NCBI RefSeq assembly: GCF_021390155.1
Contig: NZ_CP089985.1
Coordinates: forward strand, 5,473,501 to 5,537,500
Reading direction: 5' to 3'
Length of the DNA stretch: 64,000 nucleotides
Origin: Pseudomonas sp. HN11
Lineage (GTDB): Bacteria > Pseudomonadota > Gammaproteobacteria > Pseudomonadales > Pseudomonadaceae
Positions within the stretch are counted from its first letter, which is position 1. Each line of letters opens with the position of its first letter. Of the stretch, positions 20,349-29,405 are shown piece after piece. The notes below the pieces were generated by a model. That model was not told where the DNA came from and made no database searches. It saw only the letters and a list, made by a program, of their open reading frames with translations. The position numbers and the translations under genes were made by a program.

Positions 20349-21674
20349 ATGCCCTCTAGTCTTTCCCGTCGTTGGCACCTTCGCCAATTGATCGCTGCCT
20401 CCAGCCTCATTCTGCTCGTCGCCTGCGCGGAGAAACCGACCGCCGCCGACGCTCAACCCCTGCCCAAGCTTCAGACCGCCCCTGTGGTAGCGCCCGCTGT
20501 CGTGGCCCCGCTGGCTGTTGACAATCTGGACATCCAACCGACCCAGACCTTTGCCGAATGGCAGGCTGGCTTCCGCGTGCAAGCCCTGCAGGCCGGCATC
20601 ACTGCTGCCGTGTTCGACAACGCGTTCGCCAACATCACCCCGGACATGGCGGTCATCCGCGCCGACCGCAGCCAGCCGGAGTTTTCCCGACCGGTGTGGG
20701 AGTACCTGGACGGCGCCCTCTCGCCACTGCGCGTACGCAACGGCCAGGCGCTGCTGATCAAGTACGCCGACATCCTGCAAAGCATCGAACAGCGTTACGG
20801 CGTCGACCGCCAGGCGCTGGTGTCGGTATGGGGCATGGAAAGCAACTTCGGTCAGTTCCAGGGCAATAACTCGGTGATTCGCTCACTCGCGACCCTGGCC
20901 TATGAAGGCCGTCGCCCGGCGTTTGCCCAAGCGCAATTGCTGGCCGCGCTGCAGATCATCCAGCACGGCGATATCCAGGCCGACCAGATGAAAGGCTCTT
21001 GGGCTGGCGCCATGGGCCAGACCCAGTTTATCCCGACCACCTACAACACCCACGCCGTGGACTTCGATGGCGACGGTCGCCGCGATATCTGGAACAGCCC
21101 GGCCGACGCCCTCGCCTCCACCGCGCATTACCTGCAAAGCTCCGGCTGGCAGAAAGGCCAGCCCTGGGGTTTCGAGGTGAAACAACTGCCGGTGAATTTC
21201 GATTACGCGCTGGCCGATGGCGGCATCCGCAAGACGGTCGCTGAATGGCTGAAGCTGGGTATCCAACTGCCGCCGGGCGCAACCATGCCGCCGAATGTCG
21301 ACCAACTGTCTGCCGCCCTGCTGCTGCCCGCGGGTTATCGCGGTCCGGCGTTTCTCGTACTGGACAACTTCCGCGCGATCCTCAAGTACAACAACTCGTC
21401 GTCCTACGCACTGGCGGTTGGCCTGCTGTCGGAACGTTTTGCTGGTGGTGGTGTAATTCGTGGCGATTGGCCGAAGGATGAACTGCCGTTGAGCCGTTCC
21501 CAGCGTATCGATTTGCAGACGGCCTTGAGTGCCAATGGCTATGACGCCGGCAACCCGGACGGGATTATCGGCGCTAATACGCGCAAGGCGATTCGTGCGG
21601 CGCAGCAGGCGCTGGGTTGGCCGGCGGATGGGTATCCGACGGTGAAGTTGCTGGAGTCGCTGCAGAACCGGTAG
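20349..21674 (+). CDS. Lipoprotein lytic murein transglycosylase (MltB-type, with peptidoglycan-binding domain)
   Basis: 441 residues. The N-terminus (SSLILLVACAEKP) is a lipoprotein signal with lipobox VACA, placing it in the outer membrane. An SLT_2/MltB catalytic domain follows: VSVWGMESNFGQFQGN contains the catalytic Glu, and SWAGAMGQTQFIPTTYN and VDFDGDGRRDIWNSPADALAS are family signatures. The C-terminal ~60 residues form a peptidoglycan-binding_1 domain (QRIDLQTALSANGYDAGNPDGIIGANTRKAIRAAQ). I used the ATG at 20349; another in-frame ATG at 20307 would also precede the lipobox. It cleaves glycan strands to 1,6-anhydroMurNAc ends. This is the second MltB-type enzyme in the window. Confidence 0.92.
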   Translation: MPSSLSRRWHLRQLIAASSLILLVACAEKPTAADAQPLPKLQTAPVVAPAVVAPLAVDNLDIQPTQTFAEWQAGFRVQALQAGITAAVFDNAFANITPDMAVIRADRSQPEFSRPVWEYLDGALSPLRVRNGQALLIKYADILQSIEQRYGVDRQALVSVWGMESNFGQFQGNNSVIRSLATLAYEGRRPAFAQAQLLAALQIIQHGDIQADQMKGSWAGAMGQTQFIPTTYNTHAVDFDGDGRRDIWNSPADALASTAHYLQSSGWQKGQPWGFEVKQLPVNFDYALADGGIRKTVAEWLKLGIQLPPGATMPPNVDQLSAALLLPAGYRGPAFLVLDNFRAILKYNNSSSYALAVGLLSERFAGGGVIRGDWPKDELPLSRSQRIDLQTALSANGYDAGNPDGIIGANTRKAIRAAQQALGWPADGYPTVKLLESLQNR

Positions 21675-21692
21675 ACCGTCGCACGGCAACGA

Positions 21693-21768
21693 CCGTTATC
21701 GCAGGCAAGCCAGCTCCTACAGGGGGGATGCGTTCCAAATGTGGGAGTTGGCTTGCATGCGATAACGG
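21693..21768. repeat. REP element of a second sequence family
   Basis: CCGTTATCGC (21693-21702) and GCGATAACGG (21759-21768) are exact outer complements. Inside lie GCAGGCAAGCCAGCTCC and GGGAGTTGGCTTGCATGC, the AAGCCAGCTCC-type REP that differs from the GCGGGCTTGCTCGCG type elsewhere. It fills the spacer between two convergent genes. Confidence 0.75.
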
Positions 21769-21788
21769 CCTGACAGGCAACATGAAAC

Positions 21789-22709
21789 TCAAGGTTTAAG
21801 CACCACATCCTGCTCCAACACCACCCGCTGCTCCCCCGCATCCAGCCTTACCAACGCGCCCATCGGCAACGTCAGGTTCGGATCACAATGCCCACTGCGC
21901 CAGCCGGCCAATACCGGAATGCCCAGCGGCGCAAAGGTCTGCTTCAGCAGCCGCTCCAACGCGACGTTATCCACGCCCGCCACATCCCCCACCAGCACGC
22001 CGGCAACTTGCGCCAGCTTGCCCGACAGGCGCAGGTGCGTGAGCAGGCGGTCGATGCGATAGATCGGCTCGTTGACATCCTCGATCAGCAGGATGATGCC
22101 GTCTGCGTCGATCTCGTAAGGCGTGCCCATCACCGCAGCGATCATCGACAGGTTGCCGCCCAGCAAGCGGCCGCAAGCGATGCCAGGCTCGATGGTGGTC
22201 AACGGGTAGGCCACCGGGTGCACCAACTCGCTACCGGCGCCCAGTTGGCCGCGCAGCAGGCTGAACAAGGAAGACTCAGTGGGTTGTTGCTTGTCGCCGA
22301 GCAGGTCGGCATTCAGCATCGGGCCGTGGAAGGTCACAAAACCTGCGTAGCGACTGATTGCCAGGTGCAACGCGGTGATGTCGCTGTAACCGACGAAGGG
22401 TTTGGGATTGGCACGCAGCAGGTCGAAGTCCAGGCTGTCGAGCAAGCGTGGCGTGCCGTAGCCGCCGCGCAAACAGAAGATGGCGTCGATTTCAGGGTGG
22501 GCGAAGGCTTTGTGAAGGTCGTTGAGGCGGGTTTTATCGCTGCCGGCAAGGTAGCCGTCGCGCTCATAGACGCCGGGGAAGATTCGCAGGTCGTAACCGC
22601 GAACGCGCATCCATTGGCCGGCTTTTTCGACGTCCAGGGTGGCGGGGCCGGCGGGAGCGATCAGGGCGATGGTGCCTTCGGGTCGCAAGACAGGTACGGC
22701 AATGCTCAT
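21789..22709 (-). CDS. LD-carboxypeptidase (S66 family)
   Basis: 306 residues. The S66 serine peptidase family (LdcA) removes the terminal D-Ala from murein tetrapeptides during peptidoglycan recycling in the cytosol. FCLRGGYGTPRLLDSLDF and KPFVGYSDITALHLAI carry the nucleophile-elbow region. GPMLNADL and GRLLGGNLSMIAAVMGTPYEIDADGIILLIEDVNEP (Glu) and the C-terminal GHCDPNLTLPMGALV (His) complete the Ser-Glu-His set. The start at 22709 has AGGAGA at good distance; the upstream extension runs into a REPIN and is rejected. The related MccF immunity proteins share the fold, so substrate specificity is inferred. Confidence 0.88.
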   Translation of the reverse strand: MSIAVPVLRPEGTIALIAPAGPATLDVEKAGQWMRVRGYDLRIFPGVYERDGYLAGSDKTRLNDLHKAFAHPEIDAIFCLRGGYGTPRLLDSLDFDLLRANPKPFVGYSDITALHLAISRYAGFVTFHGPMLNADLLGDKQQPTESSLFSLLRGQLGAGSELVHPVAYPLTTIEPGIACGRLLGGNLSMIAAVMGTPYEIDADGIILLIEDVNEPIYRIDRLLTHLRLSGKLAQVAGVLVGDVAGVDNVALERLLKQTFAPLGIPVLAGWRSGHCDPNLTLPMGALVRLDAGEQRVVLEQDVVLKP

Positions 22710-22738
22710 CCACAATTCTCCTTGGCTGACGCGAAACG

Positions 22739-22833
22739 AAATGTGGGAGCGGGCTTGCTCGCGAAAGCGCAATGTCAGTCAATAAATCAGGTGACTGAAA
22801 CACCGCATTCGCGAGCAAGCCCGCATCCACTTT
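22739..22833. repeat. REPIN-type element
   Basis: ATGTGGGAGCGGGCTTGCTC followed by GCGAAAGCG (22741-22769) faces CGCATTCGCGAGCAAGCCCGC (22804-22824). It is the same family as the 9951-10044 element and lies between the LD-carboxypeptidase start and the lipA stop. Confidence 0.85.
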
Positions 22834-22848
22834 CAATTGCGGAGCGGC

Positions 22849-23874
22849 TCAGGAAACCAAGCTCGCCTTGACCAGCTTGGCCTGCTCGTCAGCATGGTAC
22901 GAGGAACGTACCAGCGGGCCCGACGCCACGTTCTTGAAGCCCATCTTGTAACCTTCCTCGGCGAACCAGGCGAAGGTGTCCGGGTGCACGAAACGCTGCA
23001 CCGGCAAGTGGCTGCGGGACGGTTGCAGGTACTGGCCGAGGGTCAGCATGTCGATATCGTGTTCGCGCATGCGCTTCATGACTTCGATGACTTCTTCGTC
23101 GGTCTCGCCCAGGCCCAGCATCAGGCCGGATTTGGTCGGGATGTGCGGCATCATCTGCTTGAATTTCTGCAGCAGGGTCAGCGACCACTGGTAGTCCGAA
23201 CCCGGACGCGCGGCCTTGTACAGGCGCGGTACGGTTTCCAGGTTGTGGTTGAACACATCCGGCGGCTCGGCGGCGGTGATTTCCAGCGCCACGTCCATAC
23301 GGCCACGGTAGTCCGGCACCAGGGTTTCGAGCATCACGTTCGGCGACAGTTTGCGAATTTCGCGGATGCAGTCGGCAAAGTGCTGGGCACCGCCGTCACG
23401 CAGGTCGTCGCGGTCCACCGAAGTGATCACCACGTACTTGAGGCGCAGGTCGGCGATGGCGATGGCCAGGCTTTCCGGCTCGTTGACGTCCAGTGGTTTC
23501 GGACGGCCGTGGCCGACGTCACAGAACGGGCAACGACGGGTGCAGATGTCACCCATAATCATGAAGGTGGCGGTGCCGCCGGAGAAGCACTCGCCCAGGT
23601 TCGGGCAGGACGCCTCTTCGCACACGCTGTGCAGTTTGTGTTTGCGCAGCAGGGCCTTGATACGGTCGACTTCCGGCGAAACCGGGATGCGCACGCGAAT
23701 CCAGTCAGGTTTTTTCGGCAGTTCGGTGGTCGGAATGATCTTCACCGGGATGCGTGCAACCTTCTCGGCGCCGCGCAGCTTGACGCCGGCTTCCACCTTG
23801 GCACGCGGGGCCGGGGCCGGACGGTCGGTAACGTCCACCGTCGGGATCATGGTTTGCACTGCATCAGTAGTCAT
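22849..23874 (-). CDS. lipA: Lipoyl synthase
   Basis: 341 residues. This radical-SAM enzyme inserts two sulfurs into octanoyl groups. The auxiliary cluster cysteines are C85, C90 and C96 ([12 protein letters not shown]), and the radical-SAM cluster is C111-C115-C118 (CTRRCPFC). The C-terminal RSSYHAD segment, with the conserved Arg-Ser-Ser, is present. It lies 2 bp after lipB, so lipB and lipA are co-translated; ybeD precedes both. The product works on E2 subunits of 2-oxoacid dehydrogenases and GcvH. Confidence 0.97.
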   Translation of the reverse strand: MTTDAVQTMIPTVDVTDRPAPAPRAKVEAGVKLRGAEKVARIPVKIIPTTELPKKPDWIRVRIPVSPEVDRIKALLRKHKLHSVCEEASCPNLGECFSGGTATFMIMGDICTRRCPFCDVGHGRPKPLDVNEPESLAIAIADLRLKYVVITSVDRDDLRDGGAQHFADCIREIRKLSPNVMLETLVPDYRGRMDVALEITAAEPPDVFNHNLETVPRLYKAARPGSDYQWSLTLLQKFKQMMPHIPTKSGLMLGLGETDEEVIEVMKRMREHDIDMLTLGQYLQPSRSHLPVQRFVHPDTFAWFAEEGYKMGFKNVASGPLVRSSYHADEQAKLVKASLVS

Positions 23875-23876
23875 AA

Positions 23877-24524
23877 TCAGTCGATTCCGCCCGTAAGGGT
23901 CGTCTGCTCAGCATAGTCGAGGTGTTTGACGAGCTGCGCACGCAGCCGGGCACTTACCTCGGCAAATTTAATCGGTGTAGCGTGATCACTCAGTTGCGTC
24001 ATCGCCAACCCGGCATAGCCACACGGGTTGATCCGCCGGAACGGTGCCAGGTCCATGTCCACGTTCAGGGCCAGGCCATGAAAGGAACAACCGTGGCGAA
24101 TCCGCAACCCCAGGGAGGCGATCTTCGCGCCGTCGACATACACACCCGGCGCATCAGGCTTGGCCGCGGCGGTCACGCCGTAACTGGCCAACAGCTCGAT
24201 CAGGCAAGCCTCCATGCGACTGACCAGGTCACGCACGCCAAACCCCAGCTTGCGCACGTCCAGCAATAGGTATGCGACAAGTTGTCCAGGGCCATGGTAA
24301 GTCACTTGGCCACCTCGGTCGACCTGCACCACCGGAATATCCCCCGGCAGCAGCAGATGTTCGGCCTTGCCGGCCTGGCCCTGGGTGAAGACCGGCGGGT
24401 GTTCCACCAGCCAGATCTCATCGGGGGCCGTGGTGCCGCGCTCATTCGTGAACCGTTGCATGGCGTGCCAGACGGGCTCGTAGTCCATCCGGCCGAGCTC
24501 GCGGAAGCCCAGGACGTGAGACAT
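23877..24524 (-). CDS. lipB: Octanoyl-[ACP]:protein N-octanoyltransferase
   Basis: 215 residues. LipB moves octanoate from acyl carrier protein to the lipoyl domains that LipA then sulfurates. Signatures are [40 protein letters not shown] and [30 protein letters not shown] (with the catalytic Lys), then [14 protein letters not shown] (catalytic Cys). The ATG at 24524 overlaps the ybeD stop by one base; an adjacent in-frame GTG at 24527 is an alternative. Operon: ybeD-lipB-lipA. Confidence 0.96.
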   Translation of the reverse strand: MSHVLGFRELGRMDYEPVWHAMQRFTNERGTTAPDEIWLVEHPPVFTQGQAGKAEHLLLPGDIPVVQVDRGGQVTYHGPGQLVAYLLLDVRKLGFGVRDLVSRMEACLIELLASYGVTAAAKPDAPGVYVDGAKIASLGLRIRHGCSFHGLALNVDMDLAPFRRINPCGYAGLAMTQLSDHATPIKFAEVSARLRAQLVKHLDYAEQTTLTGGID

Positions 24525-24805
24525 CACAACACCATGTGCACGAAGCCCGTGGCCCGCAGTTCGCTGTTGATGTTGTAGAGCTGGTCTTGATCGGTCGCAA
24601 CGATGTGCAACTGGATCGTAGTGTATTTGCCGGTGGAGCTTTGACGCTCGTCCACGCGGTTATCGTTGATCGTCGCGTATTTGCGCACGATCTCGAGAAT
24701 CTTGTCCTTGCGGCCCACGCCGGTATCGCTGATCACCTTGACGGGATAATCCGTCACTGGGAATTCGATCTTAGGCGCCTTTACTTCTACTTCTTTATCG
24801 GTCAT
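24524..24805 (-). CDS. ybeD: DUF493 (YbeD) family protein
   Basis: 93 residues. The C-terminal two-thirds, [30 protein letters not shown] and [29 protein letters not shown], are typical of YbeD, a small ACT-like-fold protein of unknown function always found beside lipB. In pathogens and E. coli it has been proposed to have a regulatory role in lipoate or dacA expression, which I cannot confirm here. The stop overlaps the lipB start by one base. Confidence 0.92.
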   Translation of the reverse strand: MTDKEVEVKAPKIEFPVTDYPVKVISDTGVGRKDKILEIVRKYATINDNRVDERQSSTGKYTTIQLHIVATDQDQLYNINSELRATGFVHMVL

Positions 24806-24842
24806 GGCGTAACGGCCTCGTAAGCGTAAGCCGTGGCGACGG

Positions 24843-24877
24843 GCAAAGCCCCGCGTCGGATCAACGCGGGGCTTTGC
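24843..24877 (-). terminator. Strong hairpin between dacA and ybeD
   Basis: GCAAAGCCCCGCGT (24843-24856) and ACGCGGGGCTTTGC (24864-24877) form a perfect 14-bp stem with a 7-nt loop, 12 bp after the dacA stop. The internal TTT takes the place of a long T tract. It is likely to terminate dacA transcription. Confidence 0.7.
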
Positions 24878-24889
24878 AGGTGCACACTA

Positions 24890-26047
24890 TCAGTTGAACA
24901 AGCTGTAGAAGAATAGACGGATGCTATCCCAGACGCGGCGGAAGATACCACCTTCGTCAACGGCGTCCAGCGCGATCAGGTCGGCGCTGTGTACCACTTT
25001 GTCGTCCAGCTTGACTTCGACCTTGCCGATCACATCACCCTTGGCGATTGGGGCAACCAATTGCGGGTTCATGGTCATGCTGGCCGCGAGCTTTTTCAGC
25101 TGGCCTTTAGGCATGGTCAGAGTCAGGTCATCGGCCAGGCCGGCTTTGACCTGGGAGGTCGCGCCTTTCCACACTGGCGCGGTCGCCAGCTCAGCACCCT
25201 TCTGGTAGAAGGTCTGGGTTTCGAAGAAACGGAAACCGTAGGTCAGCAGTTTTTGCGTCTCGGCCGCACGGGCCTGCTCGCTGTTGGTGCCAAAGACCAC
25301 GGCGATCAGGCGCTGGCCGTCACGGACAGCGGACGACACCATGCAGTAGCCGGCTTCGTCGGTGTGGCCGGTTTTCAGACCGTCGACAGTCTTGTCGCGC
25401 CACAGCAGCAGGTTGCGGTTAGGCTGCTTGATGTTGTTCCAGAAGAATTCCTTCTGGGAGTAGATCGCGTAGTGCACCGGGTCGACGCGGATGATTGCAC
25501 GCGCCAGGATCGCCATGTCGTGAGCCGACGAGTAGTGCTCTGGATTCGGCAGGCCAGTCGGGTTCATGAAGTGGCTGTTGGTCATGCCCAGGTCGGCCAC
25601 GGTTTTGTTCATCATGTCGGCGAATGCATCTTCGCTGCCGGCGATGTGCTCGGCCAGCGCGACACTGGCGTCGTTACCGGACTGGATGATGATGCCGTGC
25701 AGCAGGTCGCTCACGGTGACCTGCGAGCCCACCTTGATGAACATCCGCGAACCACCGGTACGCCAGGCGTTTTCGCTGACGGTGACCGGGTCGTTCTCAC
25801 CGATCTGGCCGCGACGGATTTCCAGGGTCGCGATGTAGGCGGTCATCAGTTTGGTCAGGCTGGCCGGTGGCAGGCGCTGGTCACCATTGCTCTCGACCAG
25901 CACGTTGCCACTGGCGGCATCCATGAGGACCCAGGACTTGGCGGCCAGTTGCGGGGAAGCCGGCACCATTTCAACGGCCCAGGCGGCCGGGGTGATGATC
26001 AGCGAAAGAAGCAGGCACGTGCGTTTGGCTAAGGTGGTGATGTTCAT
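24890..26047 (-). CDS. dacA: D-alanyl-D-alanine carboxypeptidase (PBP5/6 family)
   Basis: 385 residues; this gene is called dacC in P. aeruginosa. A signal peptide ends near AAWAVE (residue ~25). Catalytic motifs are S63-L-T-K66, S123-G-N125 and K225-T-G. A C-terminal beta domain and an amphipathic membrane anchor (VWDSIRLFFYSLFN) complete the PBP5 plan. It trims pentapeptides to tetrapeptides at the periplasmic face. It lies downstream of rlpA in the elongation cluster, with a 180-bp spacer. Confidence 0.95.
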   Translation of the reverse strand: MNITTLAKRTCLLLSLIITPAAWAVEMVPASPQLAAKSWVLMDAASGNVLVESNGDQRLPPASLTKLMTAYIATLEIRRGQIGENDPVTVSENAWRTGGSRMFIKVGSQVTVSDLLHGIIIQSGNDASVALAEHIAGSEDAFADMMNKTVADLGMTNSHFMNPTGLPNPEHYSSAHDMAILARAIIRVDPVHYAIYSQKEFFWNNIKQPNRNLLLWRDKTVDGLKTGHTDEAGYCMVSSAVRDGQRLIAVVFGTNSEQARAAETQKLLTYGFRFFETQTFYQKGAELATAPVWKGATSQVKAGLADDLTLTMPKGQLKKLAASMTMNPQLVAPIAKGDVIGKVEVKLDDKVVHSADLIALDAVDEGGIFRRVWDSIRLFFYSLFN

Positions 26048-26074
26048 CCGTCTCTCGAAATTGCTTATGGAAAC

Positions 26075-26090
26075 TTGCCCTCGCGGGCAA
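26075..26090 (-). terminator. Tetraloop hairpin in the rlpA-dacA spacer
   Basis: TTGCCC (26075-26080) and GGGCAA (26085-26090) close a TCGC loop, 28 bp upstream of the dacA ATG. It may be an rlpA-side terminator or part of the dacA leader. The rest of the 180-bp spacer also contains imperfect inverted repeats (around 26150-26195), and no gene. Confidence 0.35.
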
Positions 26091-26227
26091 AACTTATTCA
26101 GACAGCCCGTTGCCAGACTGTCGCGTGTTCGGTTGCCTGCTCACCCCTTGCCCCTGGGTTTTTATTGTTCAACGAGCCAACAACCAGGGTTCGAGCCCGC
26201 GCACGAGCCTGAACCATCAATTCTCTC

Positions 26228-27232
26228 TTATTCCGCGGTGACCAAGCTGGGTTGCCCCAGATTGGCCATGCGTACGCTGTTCTGTACTTGTGCCACTTCG
26301 CTCGGCGAGCCGATCGGGCCCATCCGTACGCGGTGCAATGTCTGCTGGTTACGCACGATGGAGCTGATGAACACCGGCGCGTTGACCATGCCACTGAGCT
26401 TGGACCTTAACAGTTCTGCCGCATCCGGGTTGGCGAAAGCGCCGACCTGCAGGTATTGCCCACCCGCCATGGAAGCGCCCGGTGCGGCATGGGGCACGAC
26501 CACCGTATCAGGCGCGTGCTGCGCCGCAGGTGGCGTCCACTGCTCGATCTTGCCGGTGGAGGCGGTCACTTGCGGCTGCTGGGCTTGCGGCTCATTGAGC
26601 ATCAACGGCGCCGGTTTGCCACGCTGGGCCCAGTACTGGGCCGGGTCGATACCTTCGACCTTCACGCGCGCGGTGCCGGTTTCGGCGTAACCGAGCTTCT
26701 TCGCAGCGGCGTAAGACAAATCGATGATGCGGTCCGAATAGAACGGGCCACGGTCGTTCACGCGCAGGATCACCGTGCGGTTGTTGTCCAGGTTGGTCAC
26801 CCGTACATAGCTGGGCAGCGGCAACGTCTTGTGCGCCGCGCTCATGCCATACAGGTCATACACTTCGCCGTTGGCGGTGTTCTGGCCATGAAACTTGGTG
26901 CCGTACCAGGACGCCGTGCCCGATTGCACGTAGGTCTTGGACTCCTGCAGCGGGAAGTAGCTCTTGCCCAACACGGTGTAGGGATTGGCCTTGTACGGAC
27001 CGGTGTGCAGGGTCGGCGTGGCATCCGGGATCTTCGACACGTCGACGTCCCACCACGGCGCGCCGTCTTTGTGCGCGCGGTTGATGTCCAGGCCCGGTTG
27101 AGCACGAACCACCGCGCCGCCGGACTTCTGCGCCGGCGCGCGACTGTTGGTGGTGGAACAACTGACGACCAGCAGGGACAACGCGGCGAACGCCACCAGC
27201 TTGAGCGGTTGATTGAACGGCGATGCCCGCAT
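26228..27232 (-). CDS. rlpA: Septal ring lytic transglycosylase RlpA (lipoprotein)
   Basis: 334 residues. The lipoprotein signal ends LLVVSCSTT (lipobox Cys about residue 25). A double-psi beta-barrel domain holds GTASWYGTKFHGQNTANGE and RVNDRGPFYSDRIIDLSYAAAKKLGY, including the catalytic Asp. The C-terminal ~75 residues are a SPOR domain that binds denuded glycan at the septum (YLQVGAFANPDAAELLRSKL ... LHRVRMGPI). In P. aeruginosa RlpA is a lytic transglycosylase acting on naked glycan strands. It overlaps mltB by one base (TAATG). Confidence 0.95.
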   Translation of the reverse strand: MRASPFNQPLKLVAFAALSLLVVSCSTTNSRAPAQKSGGAVVRAQPGLDINRAHKDGAPWWDVDVSKIPDATPTLHTGPYKANPYTVLGKSYFPLQESKTYVQSGTASWYGTKFHGQNTANGEVYDLYGMSAAHKTLPLPSYVRVTNLDNNRTVILRVNDRGPFYSDRIIDLSYAAAKKLGYAETGTARVKVEGIDPAQYWAQRGKPAPLMLNEPQAQQPQVTASTGKIEQWTPPAAQHAPDTVVVPHAAPGASMAGGQYLQVGAFANPDAAELLRSKLSGMVNAPVFISSIVRNQQTLHRVRMGPIGSPSEVAQVQNSVRMANLGQPSLVTAE

Positions 27233-28248
27233 TACTTGTTGCCCCGTGCTTGGACCAGCATGTCTGACAGCTGATGCACGGCCATGGCGTACATCACACT
27301 GCGGTTATAACGCGTGATTGCGTAGAAATTCTTCAGGCCCATCCAGTATTCCGGGCCGTTTTCGCCTTCAAGGCGGAACGCCGTGACCGGCATATCATCC
27401 GGCAGCGCATTCTGACTCGACCAGCCCAGCGCCCGCAACTCCCCGACCGTCTTGGCCGGCTCAATGCCCTGTGTCAGGCCTTCGTCGGCGCGGTCACCCG
27501 TGACATTGGCGCGGATCACCACAGGCTCACCGGCCACCCAGCCATGGCGTTTGAAGTAGCTGGCCACGCTGCCGATGGCATCGTCGGGGTTGCTCCAGAT
27601 ATTGATATGCCCGTCGCCGTCAAAATCCACCGCGTAGGCGCGGAAGCTGCTCGGCATGAACTGCGGCAAGCCCATCGCACCGGCGTAAGAACCTTTGAGG
27701 GTTAACGGGTCGACCTGCTCTTCGCGGGCCAGCAGCAGGAATTCGCGCAGCTCCTTGCGGAAGAAGTCGGCGCGCGGCGGATAATCGAAGCCCAAGGTCG
27801 ACAAGGCGTCGATCACCCGATAACTGCCGGTATTACGTCCGTAAAAGGTTTCGATGCCGATGATCGAGACAATCACCTGGGCTGGCACGCCGTATTCCTG
27901 CTCGGCACGGGCCAATACCGCTTCGTGCTGGCGCCAGAAGTCCACACCCCGCGCCACGCGGGCGTCGGTGAGAAACATCGGGCGGTATTCCTTCCACTGC
28001 TTCACGCGTTCGGCCGGGCGGGAAATGGCGTCGAGGATCGCCTGCTTTTTCTGGGCTTCGCGGAACACGCCCATCAGTTGCTCACCGGCGAAACCATAGT
28101 CGCGGGTCATTTCACCGACAAACTCGGCGACCTGGGGTGAACCATCGTAGTCACCGGCCTGCGCCTCTAGCATTACGCCCAGCAGGCCAATCAGGCCCAT
28201 CCAGGACGCGTGCCGAGTCGCCCAGCCGCGCATTACTTGCATTGACAT
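27232..28248 (-). CDS. mltB: Lytic murein transglycosylase B
   Basis: 338 residues. SLT_2 domain with VIVSIIGIETFYGRNTG (catalytic Glu), GSYAGAMGLPQFMPSSFR and VDFDGDGHINIWSNPDDAIGSVASY. The N-terminus has a signal peptide (MGLIGLLGVMLEAQAGD); the segment lacks an obvious lipobox, as in the soluble SltB1 type of P. aeruginosa. The start at 28248 is preceded by AAGGTG; an in-frame ATG at 28278 overlaps rodA and is less likely. It is part of the mrdA-rodA-mltB-rlpA cell-elongation group. Confidence 0.93.
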   Translation of the reverse strand: MSMQVMRGWATRHASWMGLIGLLGVMLEAQAGDYDGSPQVAEFVGEMTRDYGFAGEQLMGVFREAQKKQAILDAISRPAERVKQWKEYRPMFLTDARVARGVDFWRQHEAVLARAEQEYGVPAQVIVSIIGIETFYGRNTGSYRVIDALSTLGFDYPPRADFFRKELREFLLLAREEQVDPLTLKGSYAGAMGLPQFMPSSFRAYAVDFDGDGHINIWSNPDDAIGSVASYFKRHGWVAGEPVVIRANVTGDRADEGLTQGIEPAKTVGELRALGWSSQNALPDDMPVTAFRLEGENGPEYWMGLKNFYAITRYNRSVMYAMAVHQLSDMLVQARGNK

Positions 28249-28259
28249 CTTCACCTTAT

Positions 28260-29405
28260 TCAAACCTGCGCGATCCATTTGCGATGCGTATGAATCGACA
28301 TCAAAACCCCAAACGCTGACAGCAATGTCACCAGCGAAGTTCCGCCGTAGCTAATGAACGGCAACGGCACCCCTACCACCGGCAACAGGCCACTGACCAT
28401 ACCGATGTTGACGAAAACGTAAACAAAAAAAGTCATGGTCAACGCACCGGCCAGCAGTTTGCCGAACAGTGTCTGCGCTTGCGCAGTGATCACCAGGCCG
28501 CGGCCAATCAGCAGCAAATAGATCAGCAACAGCGCGCAAATGCCCACCAGGCCGAACTCTTCGCCCATCACCGCAATGATGAAGTCGGTGTGGCTTTCCG
28601 GCAAAAAGTCCAAATGCGATTGGGTGCCCAGTAACCAACCCTTACCAAAAACTCCGCCGGAGCCGATGGCCGCCTTTGACTGGATAATGTTCCAGCCGGT
28701 ACCGAGCGGGTCGCTTTCCGGGTCGAGGAAGGTCAGGATCCGTTGCTTCTGGTAGTCGTGCATAAAGAAGAACCACATAGCGATGGCCACAGGCACGGCG
28801 GCGGCCAGTACGCTGAGGATCCAGCGCCAGCGCAGTCCGCCCATGAACAGCACGAACGCCCCGCCCGCCAGGATCAGCAGCGAGGTGCCGAGGTCCGGCT
28901 GGCGCACGATCAGGATGAAGGGTATGCCGATCAGGATCAGGCTGATCCCCACGTGCTTGAGCTGCGGTGGCAAGGTGCGCTTGGATAGGTACCAGGCGAT
29001 GGTCGCCGGCATCAGAATCTTCATGAATTCCGACGGCTGAAAGCGAATCACCCCCGGAATGTTGATCCAGCGGGTCGCGCCCATGGCGTTGTGACCCATC
29101 ACGTCCACCACCACCAGCAGCAGCACGCCGGCGACGTAGCCCAGCGGCACCCAACGTGCCATGAAGCGCGGCTCAAGCTGGGCGATCACCACCATCGACA
29201 ACAGGCCCAGGCCGAACGACGAGGCTTGCTTGATCAGCAGGTCCCAGCTCTTGCCACTGGCGGAATAAAGGACGAACAGGCTACCCGCCGCCAGGGTCAG
29301 CAGCAGGATCAGCAACGGGCCATCAATGTGCATGCGTTGCAGCAACGTCGCACGGCGACGCATCACATCTTCGCTGGAGAGGATGCGGTCAAAATTACTC
29401 TTCAC
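28260..29405 (-). CDS. rodA: Rod-shape-determining SEDS glycosyltransferase RodA
   Basis: 381 residues. Ten hydrophobic segments span the protein. SEDS signatures include WINIPGVIRFQPSEFMKI, RQPDLGTSLLILAGG, FGKGWLLGTQSHLDFLPESHTDFI (catalytic Asp region) and VPLPFISYGGTSLVTLL. RodA polymerises glycan for the elongasome together with PBP2. I chose the GTG at 29405, overlapping the mrdA end by 11 bp with GAGG upstream. The frame is open to 29540, but that part is the mrdA coding region in another frame. Confidence 0.95.
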   Translation of the reverse strand: MKSNFDRILSSEDVMRRRATLLQRMHIDGPLLILLLTLAAGSLFVLYSASGKSWDLLIKQASSFGLGLLSMVVIAQLEPRFMARWVPLGYVAGVLLLVVVDVMGHNAMGATRWINIPGVIRFQPSEFMKILMPATIAWYLSKRTLPPQLKHVGISLILIGIPFILIVRQPDLGTSLLILAGGAFVLFMGGLRWRWILSVLAAAVPVAIAMWFFFMHDYQKQRILTFLDPESDPLGTGWNIIQSKAAIGSGGVFGKGWLLGTQSHLDFLPESHTDFIIAVMGEEFGLVGICALLLIYLLLIGRGLVITAQAQTLFGKLLAGALTMTFFVYVFVNIGMVSGLLPVVGVPLPFISYGGTSLVTLLSAFGVLMSIHTHRKWIAQV